In this document: piece by piece, positions 42,855 through 51,487 of the stretch
Numbering within the stretch: the stretch's first letter is position 1
Layout of the letters: every line of letters starts with the position of its first letter
Source: Pontibacterium sinense
Lineage (GTDB): Bacteria > Pseudomonadota > Gammaproteobacteria > Pseudomonadales > Balneatricaceae
Assembly: GCF_015209595.1 (NCBI RefSeq)
Contig: NZ_JADEYS010000025.1
Location: 1-61,747 of the forward strand
DNA: 61,747 nucleotides
Direction of reading: 5' to 3'
The notes under the pieces: generated by a model
What the model saw: the letters and a program-made list of their open reading frames with translations, nothing else
The model's database searches: none
What the model was told of the DNA's origin: nothing
Program-made: the position numbers and the translations under genes

Positions 42855-43997
42855 ATGAGCCGTCAGAATCGATTCGCAGTACTGCTGATCACAGACAACA
42901 AAGGTCCGCTAGAAACTATCATACGCCTGATAAAAAGGCACTTTACCTGTTTCTATCTGGCCTGCAGTCCTGAACAAGCGGTAGAAGTCATAAACAGCAA
43001 AGGTATTGATGTTGTGCTGTTCGGCTACGGAGACGTTCAGGAAGCAGAGGTCTGCTTCCTTCATATGATTCGAAATGATCGGACCATCGAAGATAAGATA
43101 TCGTCGACTATGGTACTCTGCAGCAAAGAGCAGGTACAGAATGCGTTTAATATCTGCAACAAAGATATCTTCAACGACTACTTCATCGTAAAACCACTCT
43201 ACGATCCGCACCATATTCTGTTACGCCTTCGCACCCTCCGTCGTCTGCTATCCACCAACAGCCTGAAACAAAGTAAATCCATGTCGGTGGATGAAATGTG
43301 CAGCTTCTTTGATCAAGTCGCCACTTCCGGTCAAGAACTGATGGACCTCAACCAGGAATCACTGGAACGCCTGATGGCAACGGTGACGTTCTCCATGGAG
43401 TCAATGAAGGAGCGTATGCGCAACGAACAGCCCAATAACCCGAACATTTGCGCGCAAACCGTTAATGCCATTATCGATGATCATGCCACTAACACCCTGC
43501 TGCCCCAATTACAGGGAGAAAAACAAGACGCGAGTGAAAGCGTTAACTCATTGGTAAATGATCTGGTGACCCAAACCGAAAACAACAAGTCCAGCCTGCA
43601 GAATGAAATAAAGCAGAACCAACCTTCTGCAGTGAGCATCATGATTATAGAAGATGAAGAACAGGAACTGATGAGGCTGGCGACCTATCTGGAAGAGACC
43701 GGATATTCTCCCAATGTATCCACCCATGCAACCCATGCCCTTAAGATGCTAGAGCAGTGGCAACCACGCATTGTACTGGTTGATTTGACACTGCCTGATA
43801 TGAGCGCTCTCCACGTCATCTCCCGTATTCAGAGCCATCCTAAACTGCAGAATACGAAAATCATGGCGCTGGCCAAACAAGGGGATAAAGACAAAGTCAT
43901 GGAAGCTGTTAAGATGGGAATAAACGAGGTCATGATGAAGCCTGTCGATAAAGACATGCTGATGTACAAAATCAATTACAACTTAACCAGTGGATAA
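42855..43997 (+). CDS. Double-receiver response regulator with a pseudo-receiver N-domain
   Basis: 380 residues. The N-terminal domain (about 8-130) has a receiver-like fold, but where the phospho-Asp should be the sequence reads VVLFGYGD, so it cannot be phosphorylated in the usual way. The middle (about 140-250) is a helical Gln/Asn-rich linker. The C-terminal domain (about 258-378) is a full receiver, with the acidic pair in IIEDEEQ, phospho-Asp in VLVDLTLPD and Lys in MKPVDKDM. No DNA-binding or enzymatic output domain is present, so it probably acts by protein contact. The partner kinase is not in the window. Confidence 0.85.
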   Translation: MSRQNRFAVLLITDNKGPLETIIRLIKRHFTCFYLACSPEQAVEVINSKGIDVVLFGYGDVQEAEVCFLHMIRNDRTIEDKISSTMVLCSKEQVQNAFNICNKDIFNDYFIVKPLYDPHHILLRLRTLRRLLSTNSLKQSKSMSVDEMCSFFDQVATSGQELMDLNQESLERLMATVTFSMESMKERMRNEQPNNPNICAQTVNAIIDDHATNTLLPQLQGEKQDASESVNSLVNDLVTQTENNKSSLQNEIKQNQPSAVSIMIIEDEEQELMRLATYLEETGYSPNVSTHATHALKMLEQWQPRIVLVDLTLPDMSALHVISRIQSHPKLQNTKIMALAKQGDKDKVMEAVKMGINEVMMKPVDKDMLMYKINYNLTSG

Positions 43998-44038
43998 AGA
44001 ACAACCACTGTCGCGAGTCCCTAAGAAAGATAGCTTTT

Positions 44039-44566
44039 ATGCCCGTTGTCCAGAAAGATCCCGACCACAACCGCCGTTTTATGGCCCGCCTCATGACCTA
44101 TGGCTTCTGGATTATTTTGCTGGCTGGCTTCACTGTCTACTTTGGTGGTCTGCTGGAAAAAAAACACAATCCCAACCTTCACCTGGCCAACTCAACCGGT
44201 CAACCGTCACCTGAAGTTGTTCTGAAGCGCAACGCCTATGGGCACTATGTCGCACCGGGCTTGATCAACGATGTACCCGTCATTTTTATGTTGGACACTG
44301 GCGCAACCTCAATTAGCATTCCTAAATCGGTGGCCGATACAATGCAGTTGCGGCAACGTGGTAGCAGTAGGGTTAACACCGCAAATGGCTCAATCACAGT
44401 GCACAACGTTCGTCTGGACAGTGTCTCTTTAGGAAGCATTACACTCAACGATATGCGGGCACATATTAATCCGTATATGGAAGGTAATACCGTGTTATTG
44501 GGTATGAGCTTCATGAAACATCTGGAAATGGTGCAAAAAGGCGACACCTTACGCCTGCGTCATTAA
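44039..44566 (+). CDS. Membrane-anchored retropepsin-like aspartic protease
   Basis: 175 residues with one N-terminal membrane helix (about 20-40, IILLAGFTVYFGGL) and a periplasmic clan AA aspartic protease domain (about 60-173) with the catalytic FMLDTGATSIS motif, IPKSVA and the VLLGMSFMKHLEM segment that closes the fold. Matches the TIGR02281-type single-domain family; active enzymes should be dimers. It starts 41 bp after the double-receiver gene and may share its transcript. Substrates unknown. Confidence 0.88.
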   Translation: MPVVQKDPDHNRRFMARLMTYGFWIILLAGFTVYFGGLLEKKHNPNLHLANSTGQPSPEVVLKRNAYGHYVAPGLINDVPVIFMLDTGATSISIPKSVADTMQLRQRGSSRVNTANGSITVHNVRLDSVSLGSITLNDMRAHINPYMEGNTVLLGMSFMKHLEMVQKGDTLRLRH

Positions 44567-45260
44567 GCACGTCCAGCGCCCTTCAATACATCCACTCTCG
44601 CAGCGGTAATTTACCTCAGCTCCCATTTTAAACCACAAAACTTTGTACACTATCGTGGGACCAGGATAACAAAACATCAGCCCCCTAATGAGCCTGATCC
44701 AAAGCCCCCGCAATCAAACAAATGTTTCAAACTTTGATCATTAAAAAACCTTAACTTGAACAAACATACAGAAACAGTGTAAGCAATCTACAGAACAAAG
44801 CGACTTGTTCGATTTTCCATACAAATCACGTTGATTTCCCATGAGTTATGTAGTTTTACGACACAAATGATAAACAAGTCACAAATGTCTTATTGAGTGA
44901 AATCAATAGATTTACACCTTTTTCAAACAACAGCAGAAATATAGGTATTTTCCCCGTAGTTTTTCCAGTTAATTTCTGTATGATGACACTCCTGATTCAA
45001 AAGCGAACAACTGTACGTTTATCGCTCATAAGATCTAAAACAGAATGTCCGCCTGTTCCAGAAGTCATTTGTATCCAGCTATGTTGTCGGATGATGTCAA
45101 ATGGGAACCATGGCAAAACCATCACGGTTCTGCTGTCTCCTGATACTGGTAGTTTGTAGTCGGTATGCAGTCAGGATGTGATCGGATGGTTTCGTAACGT
45201 TGATGGGAATACTGGGAGGGGAATGCTCTTCTCAGGATTCGAACGTCTGTGATGTAAAAC
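44567..45260 (+). other. AT-rich non-coding stretch upstream of the repeat array
   Basis: No convincing gene. An 88-codon frame at 44893-45159 has no ribosome site or recognisable sequence. A possible -10 TATGAT lies at 44979-44984 but without a good -35. TTGAGTGAAATCAA (44893-44906) differs from the FNR dyad by one base, yet no -10 is at the right distance. The stretch 45165-45245 is rich in GGA, including CAGGATG and GGGAGGGGA. A GTAGTCGG motif at 45156 resembles the array units that follow. Confidence 0.4.
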
Positions 45261-45480
45261 CTAAGTAGTCGGATACCGTTGGGTTACCCGTAACTGAACA
45301 CCTAAGTAGTCAGACAGTATGTAGTCGTCTGTGGAATAGCGCTAAGTAGTCAGACAGTTAAGCCGTCGTCTGTGCGCTGTTTCTAAGTAGTCGGACAGAT
45401 AGTTGTCGTCTGTGGTGAGCAGTTTGTTGTCGGGTCCTAGTGGCATCCGTGGTTTACATCTAAGTAGTCAGACTGAAAAT
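45261..45480 (+). ncRNA. Tandem array of six about 40-bp hairpin units, candidate structured RNA
   Basis: Units start at 45261, 45302, 45342, 45383, 45422 and 45460 (spacing 41, 40, 41, 39, 38). Four begin CTAAGTAGTC exactly and one more begins so with a different stem; the fifth unit is diverged (GTTGTC for GTAGTC). After this linker the units can fold a 5-bp stem: CAGAC/GTCTG (45311-45331 and 45351-45372), CGGAC/GTCTG (45392-45412), CGGGT/ATCCG (45431-45449), and a version with one mismatch CGGAT/ACCCG (45270-45290). The base changes keep pairing, with a G-U pair that works only in the plus-strand RNA. The last unit lacks the 3' arm. No ORF spans the array. Confidence 0.6.
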
Positions 45481-45510
45481 CCTGCATGATAGCAATAACG
45501 TTACAAGGGT

Positions 45511-45559
45511 ATCAGGGATGATCACTTTTCACCCTGATGCTGCCCTCGCTGGCAGCATC
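45511..45559 (+). terminator. Two stacked hairpins after the repeat array
   Basis: ATCAGGG pairs with CCCTGAT across 45512-45538, and the alternative GATGCTGCC (45536-45544) pairs perfectly with GGCAGCATC (45551-45559) around CTCGCT. They overlap by three bases and so may be mutually exclusive. No T-run follows, so this is a weak terminator candidate or a 3' stabiliser. Nothing further is seen from 45560 to 45684. Confidence 0.4.
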
Positions 45560-45684
45560 AGCTCCAAACCTCCTGCTCTTATACAAACCACCCAGATACA
45601 CGAATAAATGCGCTTTACCCCACTTCTTAGCCAGAGTCGCCTAGCTAACAACAATCGATTAGCAACCGCTGAAACAGTACTTAC

Positions 45685-46278
45685 CTAATTTTTAACCCAA
45701 ACAACAAACTGGTTATTTGCCGGCATCGCATGATCATGTTGCAATCGCATCCCGTTATTTTGAGCCCAACGATCAAGCGTCTCGAAATCCCGGATACCAC
45801 TGCGCGGATCGCGGTCTTTCAACCAGAGATCAAAATTAGCATTGCTAGCGCTGGTGTATTGGCCGCTATAGCGGAATGGCCCATAAACACAAAGCTTGCC
45901 TCCGCATTCCAATAATGCCCCTGCACCGTCAAAAAATGCCCGGACTGAGTTTTCGTCCATAATATGCAGAGTATTCGCAGTGAAGATAGCATCCGGTTGA
46001 TGGGGGATCTGCCAAGGCTGAACACCGACATCCAAAGCCAGCGGCGACAGGATATTTTCACAAGGAGAGTTCTGCAGATTCTCTAATAACGCGGGCAAAT
46101 TAAAAGACAGATCACTCGGCACCCATGTCAGGGAAGACATAGCCTGAGAGAAGTACAGCGCGTGCTGACCTGATCCGCTCCCGATCTCCAGTACACAGCG
46201 GTGACTCTCTAGATAGTGCTGTAACATCGGCAGGATAACGCCTTTGTTCCGCTCACAGGCTTCAGAAAAGTTCAGCAT
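45685..46278 (-). CDS. DUF938 family SAM-dependent methyltransferase-like protein
   Basis: A 197-residue Rossmann-fold protein with SAM motif I VLEIGSGSGQHALYF, PSDLS as motif II, ALDVGVQPW and FTANTLHIM. It matches the DUF938 family, whose methyl acceptor is unknown. It follows the HAD gene at 46300 by 21 bp on the same strand, so the two are probably co-transcribed. Confidence 0.88.
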   Translation of the reverse strand: MLNFSEACERNKGVILPMLQHYLESHRCVLEIGSGSGQHALYFSQAMSSLTWVPSDLSFNLPALLENLQNSPCENILSPLALDVGVQPWQIPHQPDAIFTANTLHIMDENSVRAFFDGAGALLECGGKLCVYGPFRYSGQYTSASNANFDLWLKDRDPRSGIRDFETLDRWAQNNGMRLQHDHAMPANNQFVVWVKN

Positions 46279-46299
46279 TAAAACGACTCCGGTTTCAGG

Positions 46300-47085
46300 T
46301 TATTCCAATGATTTCCAGTACGCCGGCAGCTCTGCAAACGACGCCAAGATCCCGTCCGGCACTATATCACCGGAGAGATCTGTCTGCTGAAACTTGCCGG
46401 TTTTCACGAGCGCAGCTTTCAGGCCTGCTGCCTGGGCGCCACCCACATCACCGCGAATATCATCTCCGATCATCAGAGCCTCACTGGCTTTTACATCGAG
46501 CATAGTCAACGCCTGTTGGAAAAAGTCACGGGAAGGCTTCCCGAACACAATAGCAGCGCGCCCCGTCGCAAACTCCAACGCTTTCACAAAAGGTCCTACA
46601 TCCAACTGTAAGCCCTGAACAGAACGCCAGTAACGACTCAGCCCTAACGCAAGCAACGGGCAATCTGGGTTGGACATCAACAGCCGAAAGGCTCGATTCA
46701 ATTCACCAAAGCTCCACTCCTCCGCCAAGTCCCCCACAATGACCGCTGAAACACACCCATCGTCTGTACCTGCCCATTGGGCAAACTGACTCAGGTCTTT
46801 CTGGGTGGTTTTGGGTAAAAATGAGGCAATCGTTACTGCCCCCTGAGTATTAAGCCAACCGGCCACAGCAACGACAGGCGTAAGTACTTCCTGAGGTTTG
46901 ATCTGAATATCCATGAGGCGAAGCTTCTCAACAACGGCGTCCCTCGGACGCGAAGTCGTATTCGTAACAAACAGATACGGGATTCTTCGGGCTTTGAGCC
47001 AGTCGAGCGTACGCTGAGCGCCGGGGATTGGTTGATCTGCCTGATAAATGACACCATCAAGATCAATGAGTACCGCTTTGATCAC
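46300..47085 (-). CDS. HAD-IIA family phosphatase (LHPP-like, TIGR01458 type)
   Basis: A 261-residue HAD hydrolase. Motif I is LIDLDGVIY, motif II TNTTSR, the Lys in FGKPS and motif IV IGDDIRGDVGGAQ. The class IIA cap lies between residues about 75 and 180. Related proteins (LHPP, NagD) dephosphorylate small phosphate esters or phospho-amino acids; the substrate cannot be told. First gene of a pair with the DUF938 gene. Confidence 0.88.
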   Translation of the reverse strand: MIKAVLIDLDGVIYQADQPIPGAQRTLDWLKARRIPYLFVTNTTSRPRDAVVEKLRLMDIQIKPQEVLTPVVAVAGWLNTQGAVTIASFLPKTTQKDLSQFAQWAGTDDGCVSAVIVGDLAEEWSFGELNRAFRLLMSNPDCPLLALGLSRYWRSVQGLQLDVGPFVKALEFATGRAAIVFGKPSRDFFQQALTMLDVKASEALMIGDDIRGDVGGAQAAGLKAALVKTGKFQQTDLSGDIVPDGILASFAELPAYWKSLE

Positions 47086-47140
47086 AGTCTATTCATCTCT
47101 TGAGACTTTGCTGTCTTATAGTGTAGGCGGAATTTCAGGC

Positions 47141-47165
47141 AGAAAAATGCCCGCACAAGGCGGGC
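47141..47165 (-). terminator. Terminator downstream of the tonB-like gene
   Basis: On the minus strand GCCCGC-CTTGT-GCGGGC is followed by ATTTTTCT. It lies about 265 bp past the tonB stop and just before the HAD gene promoter region. Confidence 0.7.
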
Positions 47166-47187
47166 CAAATCGACGGTTTAGAACACA

Positions 47188-47209
47188 GTGCGGACAAACA
47201 GGTCCGCAC
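47188..47209. repeat. 8-bp perfect hairpin in the tonB-HAD gap
   Basis: GTGCGGAC and GTCCGCAC flank AAACAG. No T-run follows. It is about 20 bp from the terminator at 47141-47165, so the two could act as a tandem 3' structure. The remainder of 47210-47428 is AT-rich and shows no gene. Confidence 0.5.
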
Positions 47210-47428
47210 AATTTACCCAGCTGAAGGGGGTGCCGGGCAAAGGAAAGTCAAATTCACTGTTTGGTTAGTACCTGCTAAACGCAATTAGTTCCGAAAAAAT
47301 GTGAAAAATTTCTATTTTTGGACTAACACATTGATAAACAATGTGATTATTTCTTAATCAAAATTCGGCGTAATTTTACACAGCAGTCCTCCAGAATCAC
47401 AAAGACACTGAACTGGTTTCAACTCCGC

Positions 47429-48328
47429 TCAGTTCAGCTTAAACATAACAGGGATTGAGACCCAGGACTCGATAGCAACACCACCTTCCTTCGCAGGTTC
47501 AAATAACCAGTGCTTTGCCGCTTTTAATGCAGCTTTATCGAGCAGTTCAAATCCACTGCCGTGCACAACCTTTATTTCCAGCGTCACACCACGGGGATCA
47601 ACCAATGCGTGCAACAACACTTCACCCTGTTGCTTCTTACGCTTAGCTTTACGCGGGTACTTTGGAGGACGGGGTACCTCTCGATACTTCGCTTTGATCA
47701 CTCGGATCGGCTCTGCTTCCGGCTTCGCTACACCGTGCTCCGCATCAATAGAGCGCGAATCCGATACAGACGAGGCGTCGATGGGATCAATCGTCTGATG
47801 AAAAGCTTCTGCCTGCTCTGCAACGACCTTTTCAACCGATACCAGTGACTTAACTGGCTGTGGCTGTGGCTGTGGCTGTGGCTGTGGCTGTGGCTGTGGC
47901 TGTGGCTGTGGCTGTGGCTTTGGCTTTGGCTGTGGCTTTGGCTTTGGCTTTGGCTTTGGCTTTGGTAAAGCTTGCTGAACACTTTCCCTGGCGGCAACCT
48001 CCGAAGTCTGTACATCCTGTTTGAGACTAACATCCGCTTTGGGTTCCGCTGCAAGCTTCTTTGTTTCGCGAGGCGGTTCTGTCTGATCAGGGCCGGATGA
48101 AGTCACGATCTCAGGAATAACTTCCGTCGCATCCAGATCTGGTGGGGATGGATGTGCAAAAGCTAACCGAACATGATGGACCACCCGTGCAGCAGGTTGC
48201 TCGGTGGTAACCTCTCTGGCTGAGAGCTCCGGAGACGAGCTGCCCCAGCCCAGCGCAAAGCTCAGGTGGGCCAGAATAGAGAATGAAGCCGCGGCACAAA
48301 GCGGCTTTACTGAATCATACGGTAACAT
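47429..48328 (-). CDS. tonB: TonB-family energy transducer with long PQ/PK repeat linker
   Basis: 299 residues: short cytoplasmic start, one membrane anchor (about 9-28), an acidic periplasmic stretch, a proline-rich rigid rod of Pro-Lys then Pro-Gln dipeptides (about 121-158), and a TonB C-terminal domain (about 220-299, with YPRKAKRKKQQGEVLLHALV and WLFEPAKEGG). It should carry proton-motive energy from ExbB-ExbD to the adjacent outer-membrane receptor, whose stop lies 36 bp upstream. ExbB and ExbD are not in the window. The linker is encoded by a hexanucleotide tandem repeat. Confidence 0.92.
   Translation of the reverse strand: MLPYDSVKPLCAAASFSILAHLSFALGWGSSSPELSAREVTTEQPAARVVHHVRLAFAHPSPPDLDATEVIPEIVTSSGPDQTEPPRETKKLAAEPKADVSLKQDVQTSEVAARESVQQALPKPKPKPKPKPQPKPKPQPQPQPQPQPQPQPQPQPQPVKSLVSVEKVVAEQAEAFHQTIDPIDASSVSDSRSIDAEHGVAKPEAEPIRVIKAKYREVPRPPKYPRKAKRKKQQGEVLLHALVDPRGVTLEIKVVHGSGFELLDKAALKAAKHWLFEPAKEGGVAIESWVSIPVMFKLN
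47854..47966. repeat. Hexanucleotide tandem repeat (TGGCTG/TGGCTT) in tonB
   Basis: About 18-19 copies of a 6-bp unit, first TGGCTG then mixed with TGGCTT, encode the PQ/PK rod of the TonB protein. Changes by whole units keep the frame, so slippage would lengthen or shorten the rod without destroying the protein. Confidence 0.9.
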
Positions 48329-48364
48329 CGGGATACAAGCCCTTCACCGAAGGGCTGCCACCTG

Positions 48365-50653
48365 TCAGAATCGCGCGCGAATGCCAACGGTGGCAGTACG
48401 TGGCTTGCCTGGTGCAACAAAGCGATCATCATCGATACCCTGATCGCCCAACACTTCATCAGATTCACCGTACACACCGAAGGTCTCGTATTCGCTATCA
48501 AATACGTTCTCAATCCGTGCAAACAACTCAACCGAAGGATTCGCCTTATATGTTGCCCGCAGATTTGCCAACGTATAACCATCCACTTGTTCGTTCAGGT
48601 TGGCTTCGTCACCGCGATAGTATTGGCTGCTGTTGAACTGAACATCCATACCGAGTGCCAGCGCCTGAGTAGCATTCCAGTCAGCCGCCAGCTTGATGTT
48701 GTGACGAGGTAAAGTTGGAATACGATCTCCCTTCTCGACTGCAATCTGACCATTCGCATTAGCCTGCGGATTGTTCGGGCTATTGGCGATAAATCCAGTT
48801 TGGAAAGTCGCATCTAAATAGGTATAGCTACCGCTGAACTGCCAGTCACCCATCGATTTGGCAAACGCCGCTTCAATACCCTGACGACGGGTACGTCCTA
48901 CATTGTCAAAGTAGCCCTCGCTGGTCAGAGAACCGCCATTAATGAACAAGATATCGTCATGATTGGTAGTGTGAAACAGCCCCAAATTCCAATTCAGGTC
49001 GGATGACTCGCCACGAATACCCATCTCATAACTCTTAGCAACCACTTGGTACAGCGGTGGATCAGAGATAAAGGCATTCGGCAGCTTACATGGATCATCC
49101 GGGTCGGCACAGCTCAACTCTACCGGGGTCGGTGCACGTGAACTTTCAGAGTAGCTACCGTAAACGCTCATGCCATCATCCAGCGTATAAGCCAAACCCG
49201 CTGCAGGATTGAAACGGCTGAAGCTATGTACACCGTTCAGCTCAGTGCCGTAATTATCCTCCATCACGATACGGCTGTAGTTGTAGCGACCAGACAGTGT
49301 GGCAGAGAGGCGGTCCGTCAGATCAACCGTATCCGTCAGAAACAGACCGTAATGCTCAACTTCGGAGTGCAGACGCACCCGCGCTTCATCAACATATACA
49401 CCCAGCCCTTCAGTACCTCGGGTATTGGTCAATTCCGCCAGCTCGGTATCCGCAGCAAAATCAGATTGAGCAGTGTCATAACTGAAACCCACAATCAGCT
49501 GATTGTCTAAACCCGCAAGTTCATTTTCCAGCGCTAACTGCAACGCGCCGCCAAAGGCATCTGTATCAGTGTTGCTTCGGTTATTGGTGGCTTCAGGCTC
49601 TTCACCATTGATCGTTGCGGTGACATTATTGCCATTTAGGTCTTCAACAATCTCTTCTTCGGCACCATCTTCCTCGCAGAGAAAACCTGCATTCGCCGCA
49701 TCTTCACAAGCTTCAAAGTCAGTATCATCCCCGTTAAAGGTCGCTACTTCGTTCTTGCGGTAGTAAAGGTTGCCGGCCAACTGAGTATTATCATCCAACC
49801 AACGGTCACCACTCAGCGCAAGCAGTTTGAGCTTTGTTTCGGTCTGATCGGGATGGGTAAACACCTGCTCACGACCAAACTGATCTAACAGGTCGATTGG
49901 GGACGCACCGTTACCCAGAAGCTTGTTGTCATTTGCTGCCAGCGTCAGATCCAGGCTGCTGTCGTCCCCACGCCAGCTCAATGTAGATAACAACTGCCGC
50001 ACATCAGACGGAGAAAAATCACGCCAGCCATCTTCCTCATCGTAATTACCAATCACGAAGTATCCGAAACGACCGTCATTTCCTGCGCTGCTGAACTGCA
50101 CATTACGGCGGCCATGTTCACTCACCAACGCTTCTACTTCATTACCTTGATGATCAAAACCATTTTTAAGCCGCAGAGAGAGCGCGCCACCCAACGTGTT
50201 CTGACCAAATACGGGGTTAGAACCGGCAAATAGATTGACGGAATCAATCGCACCTTGCGGCAACAGATCCCAGTTCACCGTATCACCAAACGGCTCGTTA
50301 AAACGGATACCGTTGACGTATACCGACATACCTTGTGGTAAGCCCAGCAGAGGAGATGCGGTGAAACCACGGTATTGAACGTCAGGCTGATAGGGGTTGT
50401 TCTGCGCTTCATTAATGGAGATACCACTAAAATTCAGACGCATGTAATCACTTAGGCTACGTGACTGGCTCTGTTGAATTGCATCAGAATTAGCGCTTTG
50501 CACCGAGGCTGCCAGTTTGCTTTTCTCAATCCCCGTACCATGTATTGGCGTTTGACCAACAACAGTGACGCCCTCCAATTCTGTCACGGCGGCATGGGCA
50601 TTAAGTGCTGTCAGTATGCTCAGTACAGGCACCACCAAAAGTGTGCGTTTCAT
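48365..50653 (-). CDS. TonB-dependent outer-membrane receptor
   Basis: 762 residues with a signal peptide (about 1-21, ending AHA), a TonB-box-like start (ELEGVTVVGQ), a plug domain (about 45-160, with VNLFAGSNPVFGQNTLGGAL) and a 22-strand barrel ending in the terminal aromatic ..VGIRARF. An acidic Asp/Glu/Asn-rich loop lies near 310-365. Ligand unknown: I see no Fur box or cobalamin riboswitch upstream, so neither siderophore nor B12 can be supported. It lies upstream of and probably with the tonB-like gene. GGAG precedes the ATG. Confidence 0.9.
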   Translation of the reverse strand: MKRTLLVVPVLSILTALNAHAAVTELEGVTVVGQTPIHGTGIEKSKLAASVQSANSDAIQQSQSRSLSDYMRLNFSGISINEAQNNPYQPDVQYRGFTASPLLGLPQGMSVYVNGIRFNEPFGDTVNWDLLPQGAIDSVNLFAGSNPVFGQNTLGGALSLRLKNGFDHQGNEVEALVSEHGRRNVQFSSAGNDGRFGYFVIGNYDEEDGWRDFSPSDVRQLLSTLSWRGDDSSLDLTLAANDNKLLGNGASPIDLLDQFGREQVFTHPDQTETKLKLLALSGDRWLDDNTQLAGNLYYRKNEVATFNGDDTDFEACEDAANAGFLCEEDGAEEEIVEDLNGNNVTATINGEEPEATNNRSNTDTDAFGGALQLALENELAGLDNQLIVGFSYDTAQSDFAADTELAELTNTRGTEGLGVYVDEARVRLHSEVEHYGLFLTDTVDLTDRLSATLSGRYNYSRIVMEDNYGTELNGVHSFSRFNPAAGLAYTLDDGMSVYGSYSESSRAPTPVELSCADPDDPCKLPNAFISDPPLYQVVAKSYEMGIRGESSDLNWNLGLFHTTNHDDILFINGGSLTSEGYFDNVGRTRRQGIEAAFAKSMGDWQFSGSYTYLDATFQTGFIANSPNNPQANANGQIAVEKGDRIPTLPRHNIKLAADWNATQALALGMDVQFNSSQYYRGDEANLNEQVDGYTLANLRATYKANPSVELFARIENVFDSEYETFGVYGESDEVLGDQGIDDDRFVAPGKPRTATVGIRARF

Positions 50654-50856
50654 AGAAGCGTTCTCCGGCTCTTATTATTTTAACTCTGATTGCAACGGAT
50701 CGGACACAGCTGCAATAAAAGTGTCATGAAATAAGTTTGCCGAAGACTCCAATGGTTAACATTTCTACGGTCAGCAGTATATGAATGCCGCTTTAGCATC
50801 GATACCAAAGCACACGCATACGACAGTCGGTAAAATTCTAGGGAAAACAGGAAGTA

Positions 50857-50883
50857 GCTGCCGGGAAATATTCCCGAAGCAGC
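50857..50883 (-). terminator. Hairpin after the HAD gene at 50887
   Basis: On the minus strand GCTGC-TT-CGGGAA-TAT-TTCCCG-GCAGC is an 11-bp stem with a small bulge just past the stop codon. The T-rich part after it is interrupted (TACTTCCTGTTTTCC), so it is a moderate terminator candidate. Confidence 0.6.
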
Positions 50884-50886
50884 AAT

Positions 50887-51486
50887 TTAAGCGTTTTTCA
50901 GATGGTGAGTCAGTGCCTGAAGGGACGATACACGCAGGTCAGTGAGTTCCGGCCAGTGGCGATCACGATCATCAACATGAATCGTAAAGGTGCCTGCTGC
51001 ACGACCCGTTTCCAGATCATAGCGAAAATCACCCACCATTACGGCTTCATCCGGCATTCGTTGCCAGCTATTCAGTAGCAACGTAATACCCTGTGTATCG
51101 GGTTTTGGTCGTGCTTCATCACGTCCGATAATCCGGTCATGAATGAAAAAATGTTCCGCCCCAATAGCCGCTAATGATGCAATAGCAATACTCTGAGTAT
51201 TGCGGGTAAGAATACCCATATCACACCGATTAACCGCTAAAAACTCCAGCAGCTCAAGAACGCCCGGTGCCGGCTTTGCCCGAGCGGCATAGAGATGCTC
51301 AAGCTCATCCAGCCGAACCATCATCTCCTCTCGTTCAGAGGATGGACGGGCTGCAATGGTTGCCAGAATATCCTGATCGGGTGCGATACCCAACTCCTGC
51401 CTGATATGTAGAAAATCATGCACCGGTTGCGTCAGCGTGCCGTCAAGATCAAAAATCCAGGCCCTGCGATCTGGCAGTGATAACAC
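50887..51486 (-). CDS. HAD-IA family hydrolase (phosphoglycolate phosphatase-like)
   Basis: A 199-residue HAD phosphatase: motif I WIFDLDGTLT, motif II LTRNT, Lys in RPKPDTQG and motif IV GDFRYDLETG. The cap region (about 20-85) is of the small helical C1 type. The substrate is not known. The start is GTG, one base after the stop of the AlbA_2-type gene, with AGGA about 8 bp upstream; translation is probably coupled. Confidence 0.87.
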   Translation of the reverse strand: MLSLPDRRAWIFDLDGTLTQPVHDFLHIRQELGIAPDQDILATIAARPSSEREEMMVRLDELEHLYAARAKPAPGVLELLEFLAVNRCDMGILTRNTQSIAIASLAAIGAEHFFIHDRIIGRDEARPKPDTQGITLLLNSWQRMPDEAVMVGDFRYDLETGRAAGTFTIHVDDRDRHWPELTDLRVSSLQALTHHLKNA

Positions 51487-51487
51487 G

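Noticed and set aside
44893-44906. FNR box TTGAGTGAAATCAA upstream of the repeat array
   Set aside because: One mismatch in a palindromic half, and no -10 at the distance required; could easily be chance in AT-rich DNA.
44893-45159. 88-codon plus-strand frame in the non-coding gap
   Set aside because: No ribosome site, unremarkable composition, and the surrounding structure points to RNA rather than protein.
45261-45480. CRISPR array
   Set aside because: The units are degenerate throughout, including the part that would be spacer, the conserved part is about 10 bp, and no cas gene is nearby.
50654-50856. Fur box or cobalamin riboswitch upstream of the TonB-dependent receptor
   Set aside because: I could not find a GATAATGATAATCATTATC-like site or the conserved B12-box pattern, so the ligand class is left open.
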